From Gemmatimonadota bacterium (GTDB taxonomy: Bacteria; Gemmatimonadota; Gemmatimonadetes; Palauibacterales; Palauibacteraceae): a DNA stretch of 5,192 bases. The translations under genes and the position numbers were made by a program. A model generated the notes under the pieces. It saw only the letters and a program-made list of their open reading frames with translations. It did not search any database and was not told the DNA's origin. The stretch covers positions 1 through 5,192 of the forward strand of contig JAUVPT010000145.1 of the NCBI GenBank assembly GCA_030598525.1, in the 5' to 3' direction. Positions 1 to 5,192 of this stretch are shown here, in pieces (position 1 is the stretch's first letter; the number at the start of each line of letters is the position of its first letter).

Positions 1-1049
1 AGATCAAGTTCGGTGGACGTGTGCAGGTCCAGGCGAGCAGCAGTTCGTGCAACGAATTCCCGGTCCCGGACGACTCGGCCTGCGAGGAGCAGGTGCCTGC
101 GACCGATCTGTTCCTGCGGCGCGCCCGCCTGACCGTGACGGCCAAGATCAACGATCAGATCGACTTCCGAATTCAGCCCGACTTCAACAAGATCGACAAG
201 ATCGGCCTGAAGGACGCGTGGGGCCGGTTCACGTTCAGCAAGGCGTTCCGGCTGAAGGCAGGACACTTCAAGCGGCCGTTCGACGGGTTCGTGCTGGTAT
301 CCTCCAGCCAGACCCTGACGGTGGAAAGGGAACTCGCCATTCGGGGCCTGGAAAAGGTGGTTGCCCCGAACATCACGAGCTTCACCACGCTGTTCGATCT
401 CTCCGACCGCGACATCGGGGTGGAGTTGAACGGATCCACCAACAGTGGACTGTTCACGTACTGGGTCGGCGGATTCACGGGCAACTCGGATCTGAAGTTC
501 CAGGACTCGAACGCGTCCAAGCAGTTCGTCGGACGAGGACAGCTCAAGCTGGGCGCGGGGCCGAAGGACCTGAAGATCGCGGCGGCCGCGGCGGCGACGG
601 ACGCCGAGTACACGTCCGTAACCGAGGGAATCCAGTCGCGTTACTACTACAATTACGAGCTGTTCGCGGACTGGGGGGACTTCTCCGACGGCCCGCACGC
701 GCAGCTCGGCTTCGTGTTCGGCGACAACCCGCTACAGAACGCGGCGGGCGGCGACATCGACCTCGAGGCCGGCGAGGACTTCGCGGGGATCGCCAGCTGG
801 CAGGCGATCGTTTCCTGGAAGTTCGCGGTCGGCTCGGGCGACATGGCCCTGGAGCCCGTGTTCCGGCTGTCGTGGGCCGACGTAAACACGAGCCTGGACG
901 CCAGCGAGGTGTGGGGCTTCACGCCGGGGCTGCAGATCTTCTTCTACAAGAGGAACAAGGTGGCCCTGAACTGGGACATCGCCAATCCCACGACAGACGC
1001 GCTGCGGAGCGAGAGCTCGTTCAAGGCGCGGCTCCAGTTCTACTTCTAG
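1..1049 (+). CDS. Outer-membrane porin, phosphate-selective porin O/P-like (5' partial)
   Basis: C-terminal part of an outer-membrane beta-barrel porin; 348 complete codons are visible, starting at base 3. The frame is open to the left edge and the first residues (IKFGGRVQVQ) already look like the first barrel strand. The true start and signal peptide are therefore outside the window, and the GTG at 21 is an internal valine. The order of motifs fits the Porin_O_P family: a 'FLRRARLTVTAKI' strand, an 'IGLKDAWGRF' strand, then 'LKAGHFKRPF' followed by a Ser-rich and 'TVEREL' segment, and later 'RDIGVELNG'. The protein ends RLQFYF, a terminal aromatic typical of BAM-inserted barrels. Two cysteines (bases 48-50 and 81-83) flank an acidic loop and could form a disulfide. 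A run of six alanines lies near bases 578-597. The stop overlaps that of the convergent second porin. The family assignment is good; the substrate (phosphate, other anions, or general) cannot be read from the sequence. Confidence 0.88.
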   Translation, partial: IKFGGRVQVQASSSSCNEFPVPDDSACEEQVPATDLFLRRARLTVTAKINDQIDFRIQPDFNKIDKIGLKDAWGRFTFSKAFRLKAGHFKRPFDGFVLVSSSQTLTVERELAIRGLEKVVAPNITSFTTLFDLSDRDIGVELNGSTNSGLFTYWVGGFTGNSDLKFQDSNASKQFVGRGQLKLGAGPKDLKIAAAAAATDAEYTSVTEGIQSRYYYNYELFADWGDFSDGPHAQLGFVFGDNPLQNAAGGDIDLEAGEDFAGIASWQAIVSWKFAVGSGDMALEPVFRLSWADVNTSLDASEVWGFTPGLQIFFYKRNKVALNWDIANPTTDALRSESSFKARLQFYF

Positions 1050-2176
1050 AAAGCCACCTGCAGGTTTAGCAGGAACTGGTTGTCCGCCAGGCCCGGCCCC
1101 GTGTTGGTCCGGTCGATCGCCTGTGACACGCCCACCAGGCTGCCGTCGATTCCGACCGAATACTGCATGCCGAACTTGGCGTTGAAGCCAGGGTTCACGT
1201 TGAATCCGAAAACCAGGAACTGCGTGCGATCCGGCTCGGTACCCAGGCCCACGGCCGGCTTGAACGAATCGTAGCGAGCGAGGAGGTCGAAGGCGCCCCA
1301 GAGGCTGTACACGCCCTCCGCGTACCATGCGTCCGAGAAGACCTTGTCGGCGTTGCCCTGCGGATCGTACTCGGCCCGCGCATACTCGGCGGCGAACGAC
1401 CATGCGCGGTAGCGAAGACCCGCATCGGCGCTCCACACGAACCGGTTCCCCGTGAACTCCGTATAGCCCGGGATCCCGACTCCACTACCTTCCTCGTCGC
1501 CAGCCGGCCGGCTCACCGGCAGCACAGGGTTCGCGCTGTCGCTGGCAATCGTCAGGTCGGCCCCGAGCTCGTACACGAAGTCCTCGAAGAACTCCACCTC
1601 GCCGACGGAGTTGTACTCGACCCGGCTCGCGAAAAGGAATCGTCGGTCATCGTTCCCGAAGCTGGCGCCCTCTCCGTTGTACAAACCGCCCCAGTACTTC
1701 AGACGCTGCTCCAGGGCCACACCCCTGAGCGCCGCACCCACCTGACGGCCGGGCGCCAGGGCGAGCGAGCCCTGGGATCTTTCGACCAGTGGGATCGCAT
1801 CCTTGGACTTCATGGCCTCCCGCCCGAAACCCGACATCAGGAGGCCCGCGTCCAGCCGCAGAACTTCGCTGCTCAGCGGCACCGAAAGGCGAACGTCGAG
1901 AAGACGCACCGCGTCAGCTTCAAACTGGTACTCGGCCCGAAGGGCATAATCGAATACGATGCCGACCTTTCCCGAGAGACCGAGCCTGGCGTCGTAGATC
2001 TCGAACCCGCTCACACCATCGTAGCGGGACGATTCCAGGCGAAGCCCGGTGCGGAGGAGGCCGTCGAGCTCAAACTCCGGCAGCTCCTGAGCCATCGCCC
2101 GGTGCGCTCCTGATCCAAGCAGGATCGCAAGTCCGATCGAGTGGAGAAGGCTTCTTCGTCTCGTATGTGAGATCAT
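1046..2176 (-). CDS. Outer-membrane porin, phosphate-selective porin O/P-like (complete)
   Basis: Complete 376-residue outer-membrane beta-barrel protein, probably a passive channel. Residues 1-29 are a Sec signal peptide: basic start (HTRRR), hydrophobic core (about 12-23), and an AMA site giving cleavage before Q30. The mature part shows barrel strands and O/P-porin landmarks: 'YDARLGLSGKVGIVFDYALR' (61-80), 'RLLDVRLSVP' (91-100), 'LRLDAGLLMSGF' (106-117), 'APGRQVGAALRG' (141-152) and 'YWGGLYNGEG' (161-170). It ends LQVAF with a terminal Phe, the expected BAM signal. An acidic, Gly-rich insertion at about 211-245 is probably a surface loop. The ATG is fixed because an in-frame TAG sits directly before it. 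A weak Shine-Dalgarno GGGA (2187-2190) overlaps the stop of the upstream protease gene, which suggests coupled translation. The gene faces the first porin tail to tail, and the two share motif order, so they may be paralogues. The substrate is unknown. Confidence 0.9.
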   Translation of the reverse strand: MISHTRRRSLLHSIGLAILLGSGAHRAMAQELPEFELDGLLRTGLRLESSRYDGVSGFEIYDARLGLSGKVGIVFDYALRAEYQFEADAVRLLDVRLSVPLSSEVLRLDAGLLMSGFGREAMKSKDAIPLVERSQGSLALAPGRQVGAALRGVALEQRLKYWGGLYNGEGASFGNDDRRFLFASRVEYNSVGEVEFFEDFVYELGADLTIASDSANPVLPVSRPAGDEEGSGVGIPGYTEFTGNRFVWSADAGLRYRAWSFAAEYARAEYDPQGNADKVFSDAWYAEGVYSLWGAFDLLARYDSFKPAVGLGTEPDRTQFLVFGFNVNPGFNAKFGMQYSVGIDGSLVGVSQAIDRTNTGPGLADNQFLLNLQVAF

Positions 2177-2186
2177 CTATGTACCG

Positions 2187-2190
2187 TCCC
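2187..2190 (-). promoter_or_regulatory. Candidate ribosome binding site of the second porin
   Basis: GGGA on the minus strand lies 10 nt before the ATG at 2176, and its first base is the last base of the protease stop codon. The match is weak, but the position suits translational coupling within a protease-porin transcript. Confidence 0.35.
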
Positions 2191-2921
2191 TATGTGCCTT
2201 GATTCCAGTCATCCGGCGCCGCGCTTGCCTCCACGGCGGCCAGGTCCGGAAACAACCGCTTCCAACCGCCGAGTCCGACCGCGGCATTGATCCAGAAGTG
2301 CGCCACGATGGAGGGAAACAGGCTCCCCGTCCAGATCACCGGAACCACGAGAAGGGCACCCAGCAGGGCGGCCCGAACCATTCCAATGGTTTTCTGGTAC
2401 CCGTGCGCCACACCGAAGGATACGCTCGTGAGGACCGCGGCGGTCCATGGACCACCCAGCGTCCCGGTGAACACGTGGTACATGAATCCGCGGTACAGGT
2501 ACTCCTCTCCGACTGCCGCCACGGCGGCGACGAGCAGGAACGCCCGCTTCTCACGACTCGTACGGGGCATCAGCACGAAAGACAGCGGGCTCTCGGTGAG
2601 CTTCAGGGCCTGACCGAGTCGCACGACGAGGTAGACGGTGGCCAACCCGGCAACCGCCACACCCACCGCCCACCCGAAGGCGGGCCCGGCCGCATCCACC
2701 TTCCAGCCGACTTCTGCAGGTGGAATGGACTGCCACGCCGAGATTCCAAACGTGACGGCAGCAAGCACACCGATGGATACGGCGGCTGAGAAGTAGACGG
2801 CCGGACGCGCCGCCCTTACCTCCGCGACATGCTCCTCCCGCAGACCGGTTCGGAAGGCGAGCAGCGGGAGGCCGACCGCCAGGGCGATCGCGTATCCGAG
2901 CACGAGCGATGTGAAGGTCAA
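2190..2921 (-). CDS. CPBP family intramembrane glutamic metalloprotease (Rce1/Abi type)
   Basis: A 243-residue multi-pass inner-membrane protein with the three CPBP (CAAX protease and bacteriocin-processing) motifs in order: EEYLYR (EExxxR, E139/E140/R144), FGVAH (FxxxH, H173), and HFWIN (HxxxN, H208/N212). In the family, the glutamate and histidines form the active site inside the membrane. Hydrophobic segments fall at about 4-22, 42-62, 82-102, 125-140, 160-178, 182-200 and 203-218. The start is TTG at 2921. An in-frame TGA lies eight codons upstream with no ATG or GTG between, and GGAG sits 11 nt before the TTG. The next candidate, a GTG at codon 7, would be much further from that site. 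It lies 13 bp upstream of the second porin on the same strand, so the two are probably one operon. Bacterial members act in bacteriocin processing or self-immunity, peptide maturation, or unknown roles; the substrate here is not known. No toxin-like or CAAX-bearing small ORF was seen beside it. Confidence 0.92.
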   Translation of the reverse strand: MTFTSLVLGYAIALAVGLPLLAFRTGLREEHVAEVRAARPAVYFSAAVSIGVLAAVTFGISAWQSIPPAEVGWKVDAAGPAFGWAVGVAVAGLATVYLVVRLGQALKLTESPLSFVLMPRTSREKRAFLLVAAVAAVGEEYLYRGFMYHVFTGTLGGPWTAAVLTSVSFGVAHGYQKTIGMVRAALLGALLVVPVIWTGSLFPSIVAHFWINAAVGLGGWKRLFPDLAAVEASAAPDDWNQGT

Positions 2922-2932
2922 GACGGGTCTAT

Positions 2933-2936
2933 CTCC
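2933..2936 (-). promoter_or_regulatory. Ribosome binding site supporting the TTG start of the CPBP protease
   Basis: The minus strand reads TTGGAGATAG, with GGAG 11 nt before the TTG at 2921. The spacing is somewhat long but usable. It is the only purine-rich site before the gene, and with the upstream in-frame stop it favours TTG over later starts. Confidence 0.5.
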
Positions 2937-2952
2937 AACGGATCAGGGTGTT

Positions 2953-2966
2953 GAGCGTCACCGCTC
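2953..2966 (-). promoter_or_regulatory. Possible 5'-UTR stem-loop with GNRA-type tetraloop
   Basis: On the minus strand GAGCG and CGCTC form a perfect 5-bp stem around GTGA, which as RNA is a GNRA-class tetraloop (GUGA). It begins about 7 nt after the predicted -10 box of the protease promoter, so it would fall at or very near the 5' end of the mRNA. Terminal 5' hairpins of this kind can protect transcripts from decay. A 5-bp stem can arise by chance in GC-rich DNA, so the functional reading is tentative. Confidence 0.28.
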
Positions 2967-2973
2967 GTGGCAC

Positions 2974-3002
2974 ACCATACTCCCGCCGCGTGTTGCGGTA
3001 AA
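2974..3002 (-). promoter_or_regulatory. Candidate sigma70-type promoter for the CPBP protease-porin operon
   Basis: On the minus strand a -35-like TTTACC (2997-3002, 4 of 6 to TTGACA) is followed by a spacer of exactly 17 nt and a -10-like TATGGT (2974-2979, 4 of 6 to TATAAT, keeping the key T, A and final T). The predicted transcription start is near 2967, giving a leader of about 45 nt that includes the GGAG site. The match is moderate, but spacing and location are right, and it is the best candidate I found in the divergent region. Confidence 0.4.
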
Positions 3003-3003
3003 C

Positions 3004-3028
3004 GGTCCCCGGATTGACACCGGGGTCC
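3004..3028. repeat. Imperfect palindrome in the divergent intergenic region (possible operator or hairpin)
   Basis: Two arms (3004-3012 and 3020-3028) are inverted repeats of 9 bp with one mismatch (T3006/T3026), separated by the 7-nt centre ATTGACA. The core is CCCCGG/CCGGGG. It lies immediately upstream of the candidate -35 box of the protease operon and 55 bp before nadE, a typical position for a regulator binding site serving divergent genes. It could equally form a hairpin in a nadE leader RNA. There is no T-tract, so it is not an intrinsic terminator on the plus strand. Confidence 0.35.
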
Positions 3029-3083
3029 GCGAACCTGACGTTCCACTCCCGAACTCAGACCCCCATCCGTGGGCCCTGGTCAT

Positions 3084-4886
3084 ATGCACATCGAGATCGC
3101 GGTAGCCCAGTTTCGCCCCGTCAAGGGAAATCCGGCGGCCAGTCTGGACCGGATCGAGGATTCGTTCGCCCGGCTGCTGGAAAGGAAGTCCGCCCCGGAT
3201 GTCGTGCTGTATCCGGAGACGGCGCTCACCGGCTATTTCCTGGAAGGGGGGGTCCGCGAGCACGCGGTCCCGGCGATGAGCCTGGCTACGGACCTCGCCG
3301 AGCGGTATGCGCGGGCGGGAGGTGACGGGCGGCCCCTGGACGTCGCTCTCGGATTCTACGAGGTATGGGGGCATCGACTGTACAACTCGGCCATGTACGT
3401 CGAGCTCGGCGCGAAGGAGCCCCGGATCGTGCACGTCCACCGCAAAGTGTTCCTTCCGACCTACGGCGTCTTCCAGGAGGAGAGATTCGTCGAGGCAGGC
3501 CACGCGGTGCGTTCGTTCGACACCCGCTGGGGCCGGGCGGCGATGTTGATCTGTGAGGACCTTTTTCATTCGATCTCGGCGACCCTCGCCGCCTTGGACG
3601 GCGCGCAGCTCCTCCTGGTGCCCAGCGCCTCTCCCGCCCGGGGCGCCAGGCCGGGCAGCGGCGTTCCGTCCAACCTCGGAAGGTGGCGGCGGCTCGCCCA
3701 GGGGGCGGCGGAAGAGCATGGGGTGGGCGTGGCCGTTTCGCAGCTCACCGGATTCGAGGGTGGAAAGGGCTTTGCCGGAGGCTCTGTGGTGTTCGGTCCC
3801 CGGGGCCAGCTTCTGGCCGAGGGGCCGCTGTGGGACGAGGCGGTCATCGACACCGGGTTGGACCTGGAGGAGCTGACCGCCGCGCGCACGGACCAGCCGT
3901 TGCTCGCCGATCTCGAGCGTGCCCTGCCGCGCTTGCTGCAGAGCCGGCACCTTCCGCCCGTGGAGGGCGGCTTCACCCCCACCCGATTGGAGGCCACGAC
4001 GGCGTCGGAGGACGAAGGCGAGTGGGCCGGACGACCGCCACGGGCCGGAATATCCGGCGCCATGGACCCGGCCCTGATCGCGATCGACCCGGAACTCGTG
4101 ACCGAGTGGCTGGTTCGATTCCTCAGCGGCGAGATGCTGGAACGCCGGGGCTTCAAGCACGCGGTGATCGGCCTGTCCGGCGGCGTGGACTCGGCTCTAA
4201 CCGCGGCCCTGTGCGCCCGGGCCCTGGGCCCCGAGAACGTGACCGGCTTTCTGCTCCCCTACCGGACCTCGAGCCCGGAGAGCGCCGCACACGCGACGCT
4301 CGTGGCCGAGAGCCTGGGGATCGCCACCCGCACCGTGGACATCAGCGACGCGGTGGACGGCTATCTGGAGAAGCACGAGCCCGACGCCGACCCCACCCGG
4401 CGGGGCAACGTGATGGCCCGCATGCGCATGATCGTCCTGTTCGACCAGTCGGCCAAGCTGCGGGCCCTGCCGATCGGGACGGGGAACAAGTCAGAGCGCC
4501 TGCTGGGCTACTTCACCTGGCACGCCGACGATTCTCCGCCGATCAACCCGCTCGGCGATCTGTTCAAATCGCAGGTGTGGACGCTGGCCCGGCACCTCGA
4601 CCTGCCGCCCGAAGTCGTCGACAAGCCGGCCACGGCCGACCTGATCCACGGACAGACCGATGAGGACGACCTCGGCGTCTCCTACCCCGAGGCCGACCTG
4701 ATCCTTCATCACCTGCTCAACGGCCGTTCACCGGCTTGGCTGGCGGAGGCCGGGTTTGAGCGTGCCAAGGTCGACATCGTGTTCCGCCGCCTGGAGGGCA
4801 CGCACTGGAAGCGGAACCTGCCCACCGTCGCGATGCTGTCGGGCACGACGATCGGCGAGTGGTACCTGCGGCCGGTGGATTACTGA
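3084..4886 (+). CDS. nadE: Glutamine-dependent NAD+ synthetase
   Basis: Catalyses the last step of NAD+ biosynthesis in the cytoplasm: nicotinic acid adenine dinucleotide + ATP + glutamine to NAD+, AMP, PPi and glutamate. The 600-residue protein has two domains. Residues about 3-270 are a nitrilase-type glutaminase with an intact Glu-Lys-Cys triad: E45 (LYPETALTGY), K121 (HRKVFLPTYGVF) and C157 (LICED). After a low-complexity linker (about 290-325) comes the synthetase domain (about 335-600) with the ATP PP-loop SGGVDS (365-370), GTGNKSE (465-471) followed by LGYFT, 'NPLGDLFKSQV' (488-498) and 'KPATADLIHGQTDEDDLG' (514-531). Both halves have the normal length for a bacterial two-domain NadE, so the enzyme should make ammonia internally from glutamine. 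ATG at 3084 is preferred because it places MHIEIAVAQF at the usual N-terminus; an in-frame GTG at 3069 would add five residues. Neither start has a convincing Shine-Dalgarno. It is divergent from the protease operon and convergent with the next gene. Confidence 0.97.
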   Translation: MHIEIAVAQFRPVKGNPAASLDRIEDSFARLLERKSAPDVVLYPETALTGYFLEGGVREHAVPAMSLATDLAERYARAGGDGRPLDVALGFYEVWGHRLYNSAMYVELGAKEPRIVHVHRKVFLPTYGVFQEERFVEAGHAVRSFDTRWGRAAMLICEDLFHSISATLAALDGAQLLLVPSASPARGARPGSGVPSNLGRWRRLAQGAAEEHGVGVAVSQLTGFEGGKGFAGGSVVFGPRGQLLAEGPLWDEAVIDTGLDLEELTAARTDQPLLADLERALPRLLQSRHLPPVEGGFTPTRLEATTASEDEGEWAGRPPRAGISGAMDPALIAIDPELVTEWLVRFLSGEMLERRGFKHAVIGLSGGVDSALTAALCARALGPENVTGFLLPYRTSSPESAAHATLVAESLGIATRTVDISDAVDGYLEKHEPDADPTRRGNVMARMRMIVLFDQSAKLRALPIGTGNKSERLLGYFTWHADDSPPINPLGDLFKSQVWTLARHLDLPPEVVDKPATADLIHGQTDEDDLGVSYPEADLILHHLLNGRSPAWLAEAGFERAKVDIVFRRLEGTHWKRNLPTVAMLSGTTIGEWYLRPVDY

Positions 4887-4920
4887 GGCGCCAGCCGCAG
4901 GCAGTATCGGACTCGTCGAC

Positions 4921-5192
4921 TCAGCCCTCTTCCTCCTTCTTCTCCTTCTCGGGCTTCCTCTCCTCCTGCGTCCAGGTCCAGCTCAGGTGCCGCCAGTCGC
5001 CATCCAGCTTCTTCAGCACGATGGTCCAGCGACCCCCGTAGAATGTCTCGCCCTCGGGCCCGGTCAGGGCCTCCCTGTACCAGGTATGTAGGATGGCGAC
5101 ATCGCCGACCACCTGGACCGACACCGGCTTGGTTCCGAGTCTTACCGAGTCGAAAACCTCGAAGAACTCGGTGACCTCCTCGGTGAACGACT
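4921..5192 (-). CDS. NTF2-like (SnoaL/DUF4440-type) protein, 5' partial
   Basis: The C-terminal 89 residues of a protein whose start lies right of the window; the frame is open to the edge, so the GTG at 5124 is probably internal. The visible part has the pattern of the last strands of an NTF2-like cone fold: 'RLGTKPVSVQVVGDVAILHT', then 'YREALTGPEGETFYGGRWTIVLKKLDGDWRHLSWTWTQ'. The 'GDVAILHTWY', 'GRWTIVLKKLDGDWR' and closing 'HLSWTWTQ' segments correspond to the usual end of DUF4440/SnoaL-like domains, where a trailing histidine and tryptophan line the pocket. After the domain is an unusual 14-residue tail made almost only of Glu and Lys, ending EKEKKEEEG. Such proteins are small, and may be secreted, enzymatic or ligand-binding; function cannot be told. 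No signal peptide can be checked because the N-terminus is missing. It converges on nadE with 34 bp between the stops. Confidence 0.75.
   Translation of the reverse strand, partial: SFTEEVTEFFEVFDSVRLGTKPVSVQVVGDVAILHTWYREALTGPEGETFYGGRWTIVLKKLDGDWRHLSWTWTQEERKPEKEKKEEEG
4925..4967 (+). terminator. Pyrimidine-rich, G-poor tract after nadE (possible Rho loading site)
   Basis: Starting 38 nt after the nadE stop, the plus strand has 26 uninterrupted pyrimidines (4925-4950), a GGG, then 14 more (4954-4967). As RNA this is C/U-rich and almost free of G outside that triplet, the composition of Rho utilization sites. I see no intrinsic hairpin plus T-tract between nadE and the next gene, so Rho-dependent termination is reasonable. 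The same bases encode the Glu/Lys tail of the opposite-strand protein, which by itself explains the composition. Confidence 0.3.

Noticed and set aside
47..1069. 340-codon plus-strand open frame in another phase of the first porin
   Set aside because: The product is Arg/Gly/Pro-rich; the alternative phase gives a coherent porin ending in Phe.
732..1436. 234-codon minus-strand open frame spanning the porin junction
   Set aside because: It is Arg/Gly/Pro-rich with no recognisable fold and lies over two genuine porin frames.
2199..2789. 196-codon plus-strand frame opposite the CPBP protease
   Set aside because: No motif or hydrophobic pattern, while the minus strand encodes all three CPBP motifs.
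2190..2921. CPBP protein as part of a phage-defence or bacteriocin cluster
   Set aside because: The family name Abi suggests it, but the neighbours are a porin and nadE; no peptide precursor, transporter or other defence gene is visible.
3014..3042. TTGACA at 3014-3019 as the -35 of a nadE promoter
   Set aside because: The -35 is perfect, but at 17 nt spacing the -10 would be GACGTT, matching only 2 of 6, with no better hexamer at 16-18 nt. Not called as a promoter.
2958..4160. 400-codon minus-strand open frame opposite nadE
   Set aside because: It overlaps the clearly coding nadE, reads as Arg/Gly/Pro-rich low-complexity protein with no domain, and is expected in GC-rich DNA.
3683..4663. 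326-codon plus-strand frame inside nadE
   Set aside because: An out-of-phase shadow of nadE, which carries all catalytic motifs in its own frame.
4887..4920. Intrinsic terminator between nadE and the NTF2-like gene
   Set aside because: No stable stem followed by a T-run in either direction.

Overview
The window comes from a GC-rich (roughly 60-65% by eye) Gram-negative bacterium. Two outer-membrane beta-barrel proteins, one with a clear Sec signal peptide and both ending in phenylalanine, imply an outer membrane. The mix of O/P-type porins, a CPBP membrane protease, a two-domain glutamine-dependent NAD synthetase and an NTF2-like protein would suit an environmental phylum such as Gemmatimonadota or Acidobacteriota. 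That placement is a guess from gene style only.

Layout: (1) 1-1049 (+) is the 3' part of an O/P-like porin whose start lies left of the window. (2) 1046-2176 (-) is a second, complete porin of similar architecture, facing the first tail to tail. The two stop codons interlock in a single CTAG. (3) 2190-2921 (-) is a CPBP (Rce1/Abi-type) intramembrane metalloprotease, 13 bp upstream of the second porin and probably co-transcribed with it. (4) 2922-3083 is a 162-bp divergent control region. It holds a plausible promoter for the protease-porin pair, a possible 5'-UTR hairpin and an imperfect palindrome. (5) 3084-4886 (+) is nadE, complete with all expected catalytic motifs. (6) 4921-5192 (-) is the 3' part of an NTF2-like (SnoaL/DUF4440-type) protein, convergent with nadE and separated from it by 34 bp.

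Functionally, nadE is a housekeeping gene that makes the last step of NAD+ synthesis. The protease-porin pair looks like a small envelope unit, and what links the two proteins is unknown. I see no mobile element, CRISPR array, tRNA or rRNA. No previously undescribed multi-gene system is evident. The most interesting points are the protease-porin pairing, the interlocked porin stops, the structured divergent region, and a pyrimidine-rich tract after nadE that could act as a Rho loading site while encoding an acidic/basic protein tail on the other strand.
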